Assembly: GCA_021234155.1 (NCBI GenBank)
Contig: JAJEKV010000040.1
Location: forward strand, 3,697,799-3,761,798
Direction: 5' to 3'
From: Isoetes taiwanensis
Lineage: Eukaryota; Streptophyta; Lycopodiopsida; Isoetales; Isoetaceae
Length of the DNA stretch: 64,000 bases
Positions 34,020 through 54,369 of the stretch are shown here, piece after piece. Positions within the stretch are counted from its first letter, which is position 1. Every line of letters starts with the position of its first letter. Made by a program: the position numbers and the translations under genes. The notes under the pieces were generated by a model, which saw only the letters and a program-made list of their open reading frames with translations, ran no database searches and had not been told where the DNA came from.

Positions 34020-35105
34020 CTATTCAGTGATTACTACTTTCCCCTTTGCCCATTTAACTGTTTGATTCTTCTGCTTTGCTTCTTTGAATTTCTGAATTTC
34101 CTGTTTTTTCTCATGCATCTGTTCCTTTGTCAAGTCCTCATTAACCCATATGAACTTCCCTTTCAGATTATGCTTATTTTTCAGAACTTGGAATCTTGTA
34201 TCACGATTTGCAAACTTTATGAGAATATGGCGAGTACCCATCTCTTTCCTGCCAATCCTGAATGCATCTACTATCTCTGTTTTAGGCACTAACATGTCAT
34301 TGGTAAGAAAATTCTCTACTAACTCTTTGGTATTTTCTTTCTCCTGTTCCGGCAGTCCAACAATACGAAGATTCAGCGCTCTCTGCTTCCTTTCTTGCAT
34401 TTCCACATAATTATCAAACATATCTCTAAGATTGCTGATCTCTGCTATTGCTGCCATGTCATTCTCATTCTCAATTGACTGTTGCTGTACTTCCGGTTGT
34501 ACTTCTGCTCTTACTGCAGCTAATTCTGCTTTCAATTCCTTTATGGCCAGAGCATTTTCCTGTTTAATCTCTTCTAATGCTGATTGAAAATCATTAGCTA
34601 AAGAATTCCGTACCTCTTTAAGCATGTCTTGCATCACCGAGCTCATGAATTCCTTCACAAATTCTTTCTTGAAGTCCATCAGCATATTCTTCATGTTATC
34701 CGCCATGGCAGCCAGCAACTCCTTCTGAAAATCTTTGTTCTGTTGGATAGAGCAGGATTGTGTTATGGCAGCACTAGCGGCAACACTAGCAGCACCCATA
34801 GCAGCAGTATTAGCGGCAGCAGTAGCAGCACCCATAACAGCAGTATTAGCGGCAGCACTAGCAGCAGCCATATGAATAGCAGCAGTAGCAGCAGTTTCGG
34901 CCTGCAGAGAGTCAACCATCTCCATTTCGGCATGCATAGAGTCGGCCTGCACATCGACATCTGAGTCTGACCCTGATTCCGATGTTGCCCCTTTAGTTTT
35001 TTTGGATGCCACACCAACGAGAATGGTCTCAGATGTGGTCCCCTTTGCTTTGTTTTTGTCAGTGTCGTACTTGGAAGACTTTGCCCTTGTTGCCCTTTGC
35101 GCCAT
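34020..35105 (-). CDS. LINE ORF1 protein (copy C)
   Basis: 361 residues, unbroken. ATG at 35105 is preferred over an in-frame TTG at 35114. Residues about 55-125 are Ala/Met-rich (AAANTAAMGAASVAASAAIT), an imperfect repeat with coiled-coil potential. A heptad-rich stretch follows (MLMDFKKEFVKEFMSSVMQD, then FQSALEEIKQENALAIKEL). From about 245, LRIVGLPEQEKENTKELVEN and RHILIKFANRDTRFQVLKNK give the RRM-like domain, then FIWVNEDLTKEQMHEKKQEI and WAKGKVVITE the C-terminal domain. The N-terminus is unrelated to ORF1 of copy A while the C-terminal half is clearly homologous, as expected for fast-evolving LINE ORF1 proteins. Confidence 0.85.
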   Translation of the reverse strand: MAQRATRAKSSKYDTDKNKAKGTTSETILVGVASKKTKGATSESGSDSDVDVQADSMHAEMEMVDSLQAETAATAAIHMAAASAAANTAVMGAATAAANTAAMGAASVAASAAITQSCSIQQNKDFQKELLAAMADNMKNMLMDFKKEFVKEFMSSVMQDMLKEVRNSLANDFQSALEEIKQENALAIKELKAELAAVRAEVQPEVQQQSIENENDMAAIAEISNLRDMFDNYVEMQERKQRALNLRIVGLPEQEKENTKELVENFLTNDMLVPKTEIVDAFRIGRKEMGTRHILIKFANRDTRFQVLKNKHNLKGKFIWVNEDLTKEQMHEKKQEIQKFKEAKQKNQTVKWAKGKVVITE

Positions 35106-35113
35106 CGTCTCCA

Positions 35114-37861
<2,748 letters not shown>

Positions 37862-39726
37862 GACTTCCCTTGATCCACAAACCTTACAATATCTTAACTC
37901 ATGTGGTATCTTTGCCCATCGACCGATCTCCACTCCTAGATGATGAGAGCTAAGTCGCATCCTACTGATCATATGGCTGAGCTTTACAGAAAGACTGGAT
38001 TTTAGGTATGAAGCTTCCCGTAGATTGGGATTCATAATATTCCTATAATGTTCCTTTTTTACCTCTGGGATGTTCCACATTTTATGCAGTGCATGACGCC
38101 TTATCCAATCCTTTATATTATCCTTGTTGCAGTCGAGATCTGCTAGCTTCATCCCCCATTTTTTGAGCCACATCTCAACATCTGCATACCATCCCTTGTC
38201 TTGGCTACTTACAAGGGCCTTATGAGGCAAACTATCCTGTTCTGACTGGGCTTGTATTTTGCGTACATAAATAAGGAGTCTATATAGTGCTTCCAGTTCC
38301 AGAGGGAACATGCCGCATTCCACTAACATCATATCATACGGTGTCTGCATCTTGGCCCCTAACTCTGCATGGAAAAAACATTTTCTGTACCTTTTCTACC
38401 TTCTTCCAACTCTCTAGCGAGAGCCCCGGCCCCCATACTTCACAACCATATAGTAATACTGACTGCACTAGGGAGCTATATAATGTTTTTCTCAAACTAA
38501 AATCCCATATTTCTGCTTGATGGCATTTCCGCTGCATAGCATACATGGCCTTTAGCCCCCCATTGACCCGCTGCTCAACTGCTTGGTTCCAATTAGGACT
38601 CTTATCCACTATCAAACCAAGGTATTTATAGCTTTCCACAATGTCTAGTTGTTCTCCCTTGTAGAAGAAAGCATATTTGTCCACCTTGTTTGCCCCAAAG
38701 ACTACCGCCTTTGTCTTAACCATGTTCACTTTCATATCCTTGCTATCACAGAAAGAGGCAAGTGCATCTAGGTGTTTTTGCATTCCCAACACACTCCTTG
38801 ATAATAATACTACATCATCGGCATATAAGAGCAATAAAATAGCATACCCGACTAGAGTAGCGCCGTCACCCCCAAAGTGAGTAGTCCAATCCTCCAACTC
38901 GTCTACGAATAGCCCAAACAGTGTAGGAGACAGCGGACACCCTTGTTTAACCCCGATATTATTTGTGATCAAATCTGGGCATCTCTGAGATAAAGGAAAA
39001 GATAGCTGGACTAAAACCTTCTCATACGAGACCTTCACTGCACCCTGACGTTCTGTAGGAATTTTCTCTGAACCATATCGAAAGCCTTGGTGAAATCCAC
39101 AAATGTGGCAAACATTGGTTTTTTCGTGCCTTTTACTGAATCCATCAAACATCTAAGCGTCAGCAAGTGATCAATAGTAGACTTGTTTTTTCGGAAACCT
39201 GCTTGCCCCTGGCTCTTACATCATGCTCTTCAGCCCAACTACTTATTTTACCATCGAGGATGGTGGCAAACAATTTGGAAAAGAGGCTACTAACCATTAT
39301 CATACGATAATTGTTGGGGTCTGTCACATCTCCTGCTTTGTGCAAGGGGATTATTCTATTCACCTGCCACGATAGTGGAAAGCCCTCCCTCATGACTGCG
39401 TTAAACAACAAAACTAGGGCTTCTATTGCAGAAGGGCCGGCCCACTTGATCATCTCCGAAACCAGCCCATGAATATCAGCGGCTCTTCCATATGATAGCT
39501 TTTGCAGCCCCCCTAAAATGTCTTCCATGGAAAATTGCAAGATATTATATCGTGCAACGTCGTCTTGTACCCATCTATACCTGGAATGTAGTACAACCTA
39601 CGTACTTGTTGTATTAACAACTCTGCATCAAGAGGAGTGGCATGCTTCCCTTTTGACCTCATCCTGTTCCAGAATCTCTTCGGATCTGTAATCAGTTCTT
39701 CAACCATCATTCTGTGTTTCTTGAGC
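37862..39726 (-). mobile_element. TC-tailed LINE copy E1, RT to zinc finger (distal part)
   Basis: Continues ORF2 of the copy that starts at 43329. Readable pieces: MHLLKKHRMMVEELITDPKR (39734), LSYGRAADIHGLVSEMIKWA (39500), GVKQGCPLSPTLFGLFVDEL (38930), LLLYADDVVLLSRSVLGMQK (38840), LYGCEVWGPGLSLESWKKVE (38450) and RYCKVCGSREV (37890). The sequence stops within the zinc finger and passes straight into RT of copy E2, so the 3' end, TC tail and the next copy's 5' part are missing. Confidence 0.85.
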
Positions 39727-42472
39727 AAATGCATCCGTTTTTTTTTTAAGAACGTGTTTTACTTCATATTATACACTCAAAAGATTACAAAGTACTTCAA
39801 GAAGTAAGAAATATCCCTGAAGCATCAATCACTTTTAGATGATCACTCCATATTGGAAATTTAATACGATCAGGCCAATTGGAGATCTGAAAGCAATTAT
39901 ACAACTTCTTACGAATTTCTTGAAGTATCACCTGAGAAGAAATATGCTTATCATAAAAGGACCTTTCTTGGCCCGGCTTCCATACACTCCATAGTAGCCA
40001 AGACTTTTGCCATGTGAAATGCAATCCTTTTAGAAGCGGTCCACTGATTTGGATAAATATCCAAAAGAAAGTCTTTGACTATCCAAAGATACTCAAAAAA
40101 GAGAATGCAACCGGGACCTAAGACTACTCACTCGCACACAAATATAAACAATGCTCCAATGTTTCAATGCACCGCCACACATTGGGCAAAGTGGGCTTAC
40201 TCCCCGCTTAAAGCGATGAACCATCTCATTAACTCTCAAAGAGCGATGAATCACCGCCAAAGTAAAACATTTACCTTTGGAGGATTATATTTAGACCAAA
40301 CAAGGTTCCAGATGGATTGCCATTGAGAAGGCAAAGTCTGTAAGTGCCATTTTCGAGAAGGTGATAAAGTACTTGAGGATGTAAGCAATCTGTAGCATGA
40401 ACTTACTAGCTTCTTGCCTTCTTTAATACCTTGAACAAAGTTCCAAAGATCTCCGTCACCAACCTTCTTAATTAAAGGAAGAGCACTTGCTACATAAGCC
40501 CATATAATCGATATCTTTATCCAACAACCCATATTTCTCCAAACCATTGCCAAGGAGCAATGTCAATACCAAAATACCACTGTTCAATAGAAATAATACC
40601 TGCTCTCCTCCACCTTGCTTGGGAGTGCGCATGCATAAATTCTACAACTGGGTGTAGTTGTCCATGAGTATACAAAGGCAACCACAAAAAGGGGGAAGAT
40701 GCCTGAAGACAAGCTTCCCAATCAAATGTAATCACTGTTTGGACTACCTTCCAGCCGAAGCAAGCCTTTCAAGATGGAGAGGCATGTGAATAAGCTTTCA
40801 ATGGATATAATAATGCCCAAGGGAGCTCAATTCTCACACCTCGCTTATGAAAAACCATACACTTCTTCACTGATTGTTTAAGTAACTTCATACCTGGTGA
40901 TGCACAATCATCTTTCAACAAACTGAACAATAGCTTAGAAGCTAAGACCTTACCCTGTAAAGAAAGATCCAACATACCAAGTCCTCCTTGTTGTTTAAAC
41001 AACATACATTTCTTCCACGCCACCTTCACAGTGCCTCCTTTATCAGTACACCAGACAAAATCTCTTACAATCTTTTTTATCTCTGCAAACTTAGAAGCTG
41101 GAGCCAATAGAACCGAAACCAAATAAATATGTGTATTGTTCAATACTGACTTAGCTACTTGAATTCTACCTGCCAAGGATAACTTTGAGCCTCTCCACCA
41201 AATCAGATGCCTTTGTAAATTTAAGATAATTTCATCCCATGCTTCATTCATGTCAATATCTAGACCAAAAGGGACTCCTAGAAGCTTTGTCTTTGCGGAA
41301 GGTACAACCACCTTCCAAGCATACTCATATAAAAAATGCGGAACTGCTTCCTTCCCCACCCATAAAGCACCACTTAGCCCAATTAAGGAGACAACCAGAT
41401 GCAATTGAAAATATATCCAAAAGCTTTTTGATTATCTGCACATTATTCTCGTCACCATCCACTAGCAAGAAGGTATCGTCTGCAAACTGATTAACCAAAA
41501 CCTGGTCACCTTCCACCAATAATAATCCCTTTACCAAACCATCCTTTTCACCTCATGCAATAGTTAAAGTCCTTCGCCACTATAGTAAACAAAAAAGGAG
41601 CTAAAGGGCAACCTTGCCTTATTCCACGCTCAATTGGAAAAAGCACCAAGGGTTCTCCATGATACAATACTACCCCTTAGCCAAATCAACATTTTATGCA
41701 TCATAGAGCCGGAAACCAGGCCCAAATCCCAATTTCAAAAGCATGGCATCCAAGAAAGTCCACTTCACACTATCATAAGCTTTTAGCAAAATCCAATTTT
41801 AAATATAGAAGATTTTGACCAAACATTGGGCCCAATGAACTCCCTCATATCTTTGCCACTATATTATGAAAAATTTGCCGACACGGAAGAAAGCCCTCGA
41901 CCGAGCCACATCTATTCTCAATCCCAAAACCGGTTTAAGTCTTTACGCATAGGCTTTTGCAATAATTTTATAGATAGTAGATAGAAGAGTTATTGGCGCC
42001 AATCATGAATGCTCATGGCTCTTTCACTTTAGGAATAAGAGAAATCAAACCCAGTATTCAAAATCCTATCAAATTGATGTGAAGTACACAAATCTTTGTA
42101 TGCCTCCATAATGCTTACTGACGTCCATTCCCAATACCTTTTAAAAAATTCTACAGGAATACCATCCATACCTGGGCATTTATCTGAAGCCAACTCAAAT
42201 GTTGCTGCTCGCAATTCAGACATAGACAATGGTGCCTCTAACAATTGAGATTCCTCTTGTGAAAGAATTGCATGAACCTTAGAAAGCACAATATCCTGCA
42301 TTACATCTTCATGAGGCAAATGTTTGACCTTAAAAAAAGTTTCAAAGTATTGAGTAAGGGACTGTTTAATCTCATTTGGTGCTGTCATTACCCTCCCATC
42401 CGACATAGATAGAGAGTGCATAGATAGTAGATAGAGAGTGCATAGTAGATAGATAAATGCATCCGTTTTTTT
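39727..42472 (-). mobile_element. L1-type LINE nested in copy E1, with 18-bp TSD
   Basis: The 18-bp sequence AAATGCATCCGTTTTTTT is present at both 39727-39744 and 42455-42472, and a T-run (minus-strand poly(A)) lies at the left border. Inside, on the minus strand: the RT start (LASDKCPGMDGIPVEFFKRY near 42160), a degenerate middle, FADDTFLLVDGDENNVQII near 41470, LLGVPFGLDIDMNEAWDEII near 41270, then the region FVWCTDKGGTVKVAWKKCML and GGLGMLDLSLQGK typical of plant L1 LINEs. It is 5'-truncated and full of frameshifts. The E1 protein reads KKRMHL on one side and MHLLKKHR on the other, confirming insertion. Confidence 0.93.
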
Positions 42473-47880
<5,408 letters not shown>

Positions 47881-47888
47881 AGGGGGCA

Positions 47889-48240
47889 TCAGCCATACAT
47901 GTCAACAAGTGTATTTCCACAAGAAGCTTCATGTTGGTAACTTCTTTCAATAATCTGACAATTCAATTTCTGGCCCTGCTCCATGGTCCCAATGCTACCA
48001 CAAGCTTTTAACACAATGAGAATGTTTGAAATTCCATCACTTACTTGCATATATTCAAAATACTTGAGAGCGCCTCTCAAAAATTCTAGCAACAACATGC
48101 AATCATTGTGTTCCATGCCAGAACAACCATGAATAAACCTTTGTCTGCCACATTTATTGTACATGTCAATAAATATATTTTCTATATTATAGTACATTTT
48201 GACTAGTTAGCAAGTTCAGTACTCGTTGTCCCTCTGCACT
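47889..48240 (-). pseudogene. PPR gene fragment (PLS class)
   Basis: The minus-strand frame reads NIFIDMYNKCGRQRF, ALKYFEYMQ, VLKACGSIGTMEQGQKLNCQ and IIERSYQHEASCGNTLVDMYG. These match the PLS-type pattern 'ALxxFxxMQ…VLKACGxxGxLExGxxxHxxIIxxGxxxxxxVGNTLVDMYxKCG'. Only about two repeats remain and no start or PPR tail is visible. Confidence 0.82.
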
Positions 48241-48539
48241 TCCGAAACTTGGTGTATATATCAATAACTACATCTATATCAGCTTGAAAGTCAAGGTCCA
48301 AAATTTGTTCATGGACGGATCACCATATTTTATGGCAATACGAATTATGGTGCATATTTTAAGATGATTAAAAAAAAAAACTTTTCAGTTTTTATGTTGT
48401 TGTGGTGCATTCGCCAAAAGAGAGCAAAACGGCCATCACTATGCCCACAATTCACAACACACAATTCAAATGATGAATAAATATACAAAATCTTTCTGGC
48501 AGATATTATAATCAATTCATGCATTTCAAAGAATGGATG

Positions 48540-49560
48540 AATGAATGTATTTTTGATTGTCCACGAAGACTAATTGGCCTATGGGACGCAATCAAAGAGA
48601 ACAACAAGCGTATCACTATCAGGATAAAAGAACTCCCAGCCCCGAAGTGTTTTTGGGAAAAAACCTTGGCAGTAATAAGCATACTGACAAACTGTACAAT
48701 GATATACTAGGACACATTTTCTATGCCATGCCGGAGGACATATCTAAGTGCGCATATCTATGATCTCCTGGAGAAATGATCCTAGTGCACTGAAGTCATG
48801 TCTAATAGTACATGTAGCCCGCATATAGTCGGATGTAGACAGTTTTGAAGGGCATGGTATTAATCCTCAATGACTCGCAGTTGGCAACACAAACAAAGCC
48901 TATCCTCGCATGCCTCCCGAATCCGTCTGCGTGTTTGAATAAAGAAGCAATGCACACCTGTGAAAATGGAAGCTATTAATCTATGCTACAGGCAAATGTG
49001 CACACATGTAGCATTGTGGAGGATGAGGCGAGCAACACGTTAGTCTTGGTCAAAATAACCCACATGCCAGTGGACCGACAAAAAGTATCCAGGGCATCCA
49101 AATGGCACTGCATATGTCATCTGGAGTGTAGGCTAAGCGGTCCAATCTTTAGTGTATATGCCTTAATTATTGTGGTACATGAGCTGAGCTTCTGCTCCCC
49201 TTGTGTTCAACAAGCCAACCTTCCAACTGATCAATGTATAGGCCAAATAATATTGGAGAGAGTCGGCATCCATGACGGACCTCAATACTGCTGATGAAAA
49301 GCTATCCTGACGGTGTCAGTCAGTTGGAACATGCCTGATACAAGCTGTATATCACATTTTGCAAATCCGTAAAAGCCCCCAACTGTGTCAATATTTATAA
49401 CTTGTCTAGAGGCACAATATCAAAATTCTTTGCAAAATCAATAACATCAGTTGCCCGATGATTTTTGCTATCTTCAACCAGTATTCGCAGAGCAAAGAAA
49501 TAATCAATAATGGAGTGTTAGGGCCTAAATCATGCATGTGTAGGAGCCCGCATATATCTA
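48540..49560 (-). mobile_element. Pentamer-tailed LINE, copy 3 (degraded)
   Basis: The left end (GATTGTCCACGAAGACTAAT, then GGGACGCAATC) matches the 3' end of copy 1 near 3560 (GACGTCCACGGAGACCAATA), and AAACCTTGGCAGTAATAAG near 48660 matches 3672. Near 49280-49210 the minus strand shows the RT region in decayed form (EVRHGCRLSPILFGLYIDQL). The flank at 48530 is a degenerate (GAATG)n in place of (GAATA)n. Confidence 0.7.
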
Positions 49561-49924
49561 TTTCAAAATAGTCATAGAAGAAGTTTCTAAAGTATGTCGT
49601 ATGGTGGAATAGTCGAAGAAGAAATTTGTCGAATATATCCTACTCCTGAATAGTCGCCGAAATTGTAGGGTATATCCTACAATTCCAGAATGTTAAAATA
49701 TACTTCCTTCCTTCCTTCCTATTCCAGAATGGAGAAATAAATATTTGAACCATGTTGCTTATTTTGGAATAGAGTTGAGAAAAAAGCAATTAGTAATTTC
49801 AAGTAGGTTCTCAAGTGCATTATTTCTCAATGTGTATCAATTATATTTTGTATTCTGGAATATTTCAAACTTGTTTTTTGGCTATTCGGTGTAGCCAAAG
49901 GGTATATTTGTGTTTAATGCTATT

Positions 49925-50180
49925 TGAGAACATTCAAAAGGTTAGGGGAGGGTGCCCCTCTTCCACCCACTCCCCTTCAATGGCCCACTTTTTGCCTTTT
50001 AATGGCCCACTTTTTACCCTTTAATAGCCCACCTTAACCCTTTAATAGCCCTACAATAGTCCACCTTAAAAAGTACTAAAAATTGAGCTAAATGCATGGT
50101 CTATTAATGGGCACTTGTGGGCCAATGAAGGTCAAGTGTGAGCATTTGGTGGTCCATTGAAGGTCTTTTAGTGGTCCATT
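49925..50180. repeat. Degenerate tandem repeats of AATGGCCCACTTTTT type
   Basis: Units such as CAATGGCCCACTTTTTGCCT and TTAATAGCCCACCTTAACCC recur about five times in 49975-50065. GTCCATTGAAGG-type units recur in 50120-50200. No coding potential seen. Confidence 0.7.
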
Positions 50181-51430
50181 GAAGGGCATTTGGTGGTCTA
50201 TTGGGATCAAAATAAGGATAGAACTTAAAATCTTCATAGCGAGCTTTCGATTTGTCAAAACGACTCATATTTAGTACCAATTGAAAGCTAAACTTTGAAA
50301 TTTTATTGTGTCATATCAAAATAGGTGATTGAAACGAATTAAACCCATCATAATATAATTTTTACCCTTAAGTGGGCGCTTTATGGGCACCCTCCCCTAT
50401 ATTCATGATTCATGTGCTATTTTGGAATATCACATAACTCCATTTCTATTTCATATTCTATTCCGCTTCTATTACATGCTAGCGTACGAGTTCGCAAACT
50501 ATCTAAGTGACTATTTTGGAATAGTCGATAACTCTACCCAAAAATTTTTAAAACGCGAGGCCACTCCATTTTCTATCTTAAGAAAAAACAAGGTCACTGC
50601 ACTTGAAGCGCAAGCAGGATCAAGGGTCCTTATAGAAATGCCACACATCTGCTCCAAATTTATTCTTCCAACAGAAAAAATTCCAATTTTGAAACCGGGT
50701 TATGTATATAGTGCAATATGCTTTCTATGTTATTCATCAAACTTATCATATATGCCATATGTCATATGTCAAATAGATTTATCACGTGTGATATGTCATA
50801 TAGCAATTGTGTGTCATAAATCATATGCTTTATTTGCAATATGCTTTATTTGTCATATATGTCATACGTCATGATAGATCCATTAGGTATCATTATCTCA
50901 TGTATCATTTGCTAAATCTTGTTAGTTTATCTTCTTACCTAGATAAAATTTATTTATTTTTTCATTTTTTGTTCCTTGTGCTACTTTTTCTCTGCCTCCA
51001 TATATATGCATTCATTTAACAAGTATACAACATTAGAAAGGTTTAAATCTAGTCGTTAAAATGCTGTGTGGTGAGCAAGAAAAGTAATCTGGATCCGATG
51101 TTGCATTCCCTTTGATACACCTTTGGCACATTGTTATGACACAAGCTCCGGGGAGCTGTCCAGAAGACTTGACGAATGAGCACAAGCAAGCATAGTGTGT
51201 TCATTAGCCAAACAAGCATAAAGAAAACATATTTTAGAATTAAACCTTAGGAGTTTCCACCAATAAAAATTAGCATAGGGTAATATATAGTCTATGGTTA
51301 AAAGCATCCATGCAGACTATTATTGGCATAGGGTAATATATAGTCTATCGTTAAAAACATATATGCAAACTATTATTAGTGACATAGATACTTGCTTTCA
51401 AAAGGGGGAACCTTAAAGTTAAAAGGGAAT
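50181..51430. other. Region without recognised gene
   Basis: AT-rich DNA with a patch of CATATGTCATA-like simple sequence (50745-50875) and a 60-bp imperfect duplication around TAGGGTAATATATAGTCTAT (51276 and 51328). The 163-residue plus frame at 50383 has no recognisable motif and includes the simple-sequence patch. Confidence 0.5.
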
Positions 51431-51439
51431 CTTTATTCT

Positions 51440-52145
51440 GTTACTAGTCTTGGCTCAAAAATGACACGCGGCTCAAACATGCCCTTAGGTTCAAGCATGA
51501 GACATGGCTCAAACTGGACATGTGGCTCGAACATGCCACCTTGCTCAAACATGCCATATAGTATAAAACATACCACTAGGCTCAAAACATGACACGTGCT
51601 GAAACATGGCACTAGGTCATAAAAGTACTATTTCAAAGGATTTCTTTTTGAAAGAATGCAATATGATTTCCCATGTTTTTTTTATGGTTGAAATATTGCA
51701 CCCCTAGTCTCAAGCATGGCCCTAGGCTATGCCACCTTGGCTCAGACATGACACATGGTTCAAACATGCTATCTTGCCTCCAACATGCCACTAGGTCATA
51801 AAAATGCTCTTTCAGACGATTTTTTTTTTTTTTTTTAAGGATGAAATATGATCTTCTATGTTTTTTTTATGGTTGAAACGTTGTTCCCATAGGCTCAAGC
51901 ATGCCACCTTGGCTCAAATATAACACATGGCTCAAACATGCTACCTCGGGTTAAACATGCCACATAGGCTCAAACATACCATCTCGGCTCAAACATGCCA
52001 CCTATGCTCACACATACCACCTAGGCTCAAGCATTTCCCCTAGGCTCAAACATGCCACGTAGGCTAAAAAATACTGCTTAGGCTTAAACATGACACATGG
52101 CTATAACATCGCCCTAGGCTCAAACATGTCATTAGGGTCATAAAA
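51440..52145. repeat. About 20-bp minisatellite of GGCTCAAACATGCCACCTA type
   Basis: Roughly 25 imperfect copies of GGCTCAAACATGCCACCTAG are spread over 700 bp, interrupted by two related 100-bp blocks (near 51600 and 51790, each with TCATAAAA…TGCT then CTTTCA and a T-run). The higher-order repeat has a period of about 180 bp. Confidence 0.85.
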
Positions 52146-52199
52146 ATGCTCTTTCAAATGATTTTTTTTCTAAAGATAAAATATGATTGCGTGACTAAG

Positions 52200-54365
52200 C
52201 ATTCTATGCACTTTAGATTAAAAAAATGGCTCGGCCAATTTCTTGGAAAAATGTATGTATTGAGTGAGATAAGTAGTTTTTTTAGTGCCCCTAGATTCCC
52301 TTGCCAATTCCTTTACGAAACATTAAAAGTTGTCAAGTTTCTTGCTAAAATGCTTAACATATGGAATGGTCCCTCTAAACTTGCATGGTCTGAGGTATCC
52401 AGAGACATGAGAGATGGGGGATTGGGCTATGAAGAGATTATGAAGCTGCATGTCTCTGCTCGGGCGACTTCTCACTCGGTCGTGGTATTCGCCAGGGATG
52501 TCCTTTAGCACCACTACTTTTCACAATTGTTGCCGAGGCTTTGCCGCAGTTATTCTCCATTGTACACAAGAGGTTTCCAATCAATATGCAGATGACATGT
52601 TCCTCGATGAGAATCTTGCAGCTGCCAAAATGCTCTTAGACACTTTTTCACTAGCTTGTGGTGTCCTTCTGGGGTGGCAGAAGTGTATAGCCTTATGGAC
52701 ATTGGATACTCCAACTCCAACGTGTGTTCATGATTATCCATGGAAATTACTTGTGTATGGACAGGCCATCAAGTTGTTGGGGATTCCAGTTGGCATCCAT
52801 ATCACTATGGGAGCTGCATGAGAGGAGATCATTAAGGGTTTGAAGAAGCACTTGTTCTGGTGGTCCACCTCAGAATTGTCTCTTGCGGGTCGCATTACAG
52901 TGGCCAAGTCAGTCCTTAGTAGTATGTTTATATGGCATCCTTATTGCTAGCCCCACAGATGAAAGTATGTGCGTTGCAATAGTTCAGAACTTTATATGGG
53001 TGGGTACTGAGGAAGGTGTTGTAATTAAGGTGGCTTGGTCGAAGTGCATCCTTCCAAAATGGGCAGGTGGTCTGGGTATGATGGACTTTTATTGCAGAGC
53101 AAAGTTCTTATTTCAAAGTTCATTTGGAGACTCCTGAATGGTGAAGATGACTCTCCTGGTTTACGCATTCTTAGACAAGCTCTTCGTCATGGTATCCCTC
53201 TAGGCAAGAAGGTTGTCAAACCAGTCCTACCTTGGGCATTATTTCAGACTCTGCAACCTTTTCCAAGTGCTTCTCCATTTTTGCGTGGCTTGTTGACAGC
53301 ATGGGAGGCAATCAAACATTTTTTCTGGCCATGCCCCTCTATCCACGCCCTTAAGACTCCATGGTGGTGGGTAACACTGCCTCCAGACCCCTCAGCACCT
53401 CCATTGGCAGCATCAGTTCATCCCCTTACACAGAGACAATGGGTTCTTGCAGGTGTTGCCTCTATTCAAGCATGGTATGAAGCAGGTCGCCTATTGTCTT
53501 GGCCTGAATTTCAGGCAAAGTTCCTACTCTCCCGTTGGGATGTGTCTCTATGGGAGAAGGTCGCTGCAAATTTGCCTCTATTGCAAGTTGGTATTGCTGA
53601 AAGGGTGCCATGGGACTGTCGTGAAAATATTCATAAAGGAAAGCACCTTGTCAGATCAGTATATTGCCTTCTTTTAGCACCACAACCCCTCCAGTTGCCA
53701 GATGGGTGGCACCTACAGTTTCCACAGCCCACATTGTGTCGTACATGGCAATGGCTTTGGGATAGGTTGCTCCACCCTAAAGTCTCTGTATTATGGTGGC
53801 AGGTTATCCACAGGTGCTTGTGTATTAATGCCTTCTGCCATCTTTATAATCCTCGCACATCTGCAGTATGCCCGCTCTGTCTTTCAGATATTGAGACTTA
53901 TTTAGCATTGTCTCTTTGATTGTCCAGAGGTTCAACCAGTGTGGTCCTAGCTACAAGATTTGTTTAACAATACATTGGGCTGCCAATGCATCCTCTTGGC
54001 ATCCTATCCCAATGCATGGCCTCCAGCTAAACAGAGGGCATTCCATCTTGGTTCCAGTTGGCTCCTATGGTCAATATGGGAGCGTCGCAGACACCACATC
54101 TTTCAGGGCATTTATTCCTCTGTACACATTGTTATTACGGTGGCCTAGACAAAGATATTGAAAGCCTACTAGTGTTCCTCCCTTGAATCAGAAATGATGG
54201 AACGCATCTGGATTCAGTATCTTCGAATTGATTCTTATCGTTAGTCTCCTATTTTGGAGTAAGTACATTGTGCTCCATGCTCGTGCTCCTGTGGCATTTT
54301 TTTGTGCTTACACAGTTAGATGAGACGTGTAAATTCTGTACTTTTTATCTGATTAATAAACTATA
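52200..54365 (+). mobile_element. L1-type LINE fragment, plus strand, RT core to 3' end
   Basis: Starts near 52480 with decayed GIRQGCPLAPLLFTIVAEAL, followed by NQYADDMFLDENLAAAKMLL, LLGIPVGIHITMGAA, SLAGRITVAKSVL, FIWVGTEEGVVIKVAWSKCI and GGLGMMDFYCRAKVLISKFI. The open frame 53035-53919 then ends in a zf-RVT-like region (VSVLWWQVIHRCLCINAFCH; CPLCLSDIETYL). It is the same clade as the nested LINE at 39.7-42.5 kb but opposite in orientation. The segment 52200-52450 (WNGPSKLAWSEVSRDMRDGG) looks like the same kind of domain from a second copy, out of order, so rearrangement is likely. Confidence 0.85.
53035..53919 (+). pseudogene. LINE ORF2 C-terminal open frame (zf-RVT region)
   Basis: 294 residues without a stop. 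It covers the post-RT linker and most of the zinc-binding reverse-transcriptase domain: LPWALFQTLQPFPSASPFLR, WWWVTLPPDPSAPPLAASVH, WLWDRLLHPKVSVLWWQVIH and the CPLC pair. It continues in another frame as HCLFDCPEVQPVW near 53905-53945, completing the usual C-x2-C…H-x4-C pattern. The upstream RT is broken, so this is a relic. Confidence 0.8.
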
Positions 54366-54369
54366 AACT

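Noticed and set aside
34629-34964. Plus-strand Ser-rich frame
   Set aside because: It is the antisense shadow of the Ala-rich region of LINE ORF1 in copy C.
50383-50874. 163-residue plus-strand frame
   Set aside because: Half of it is CATATGTCATA-like simple sequence and no family resemblance is visible.
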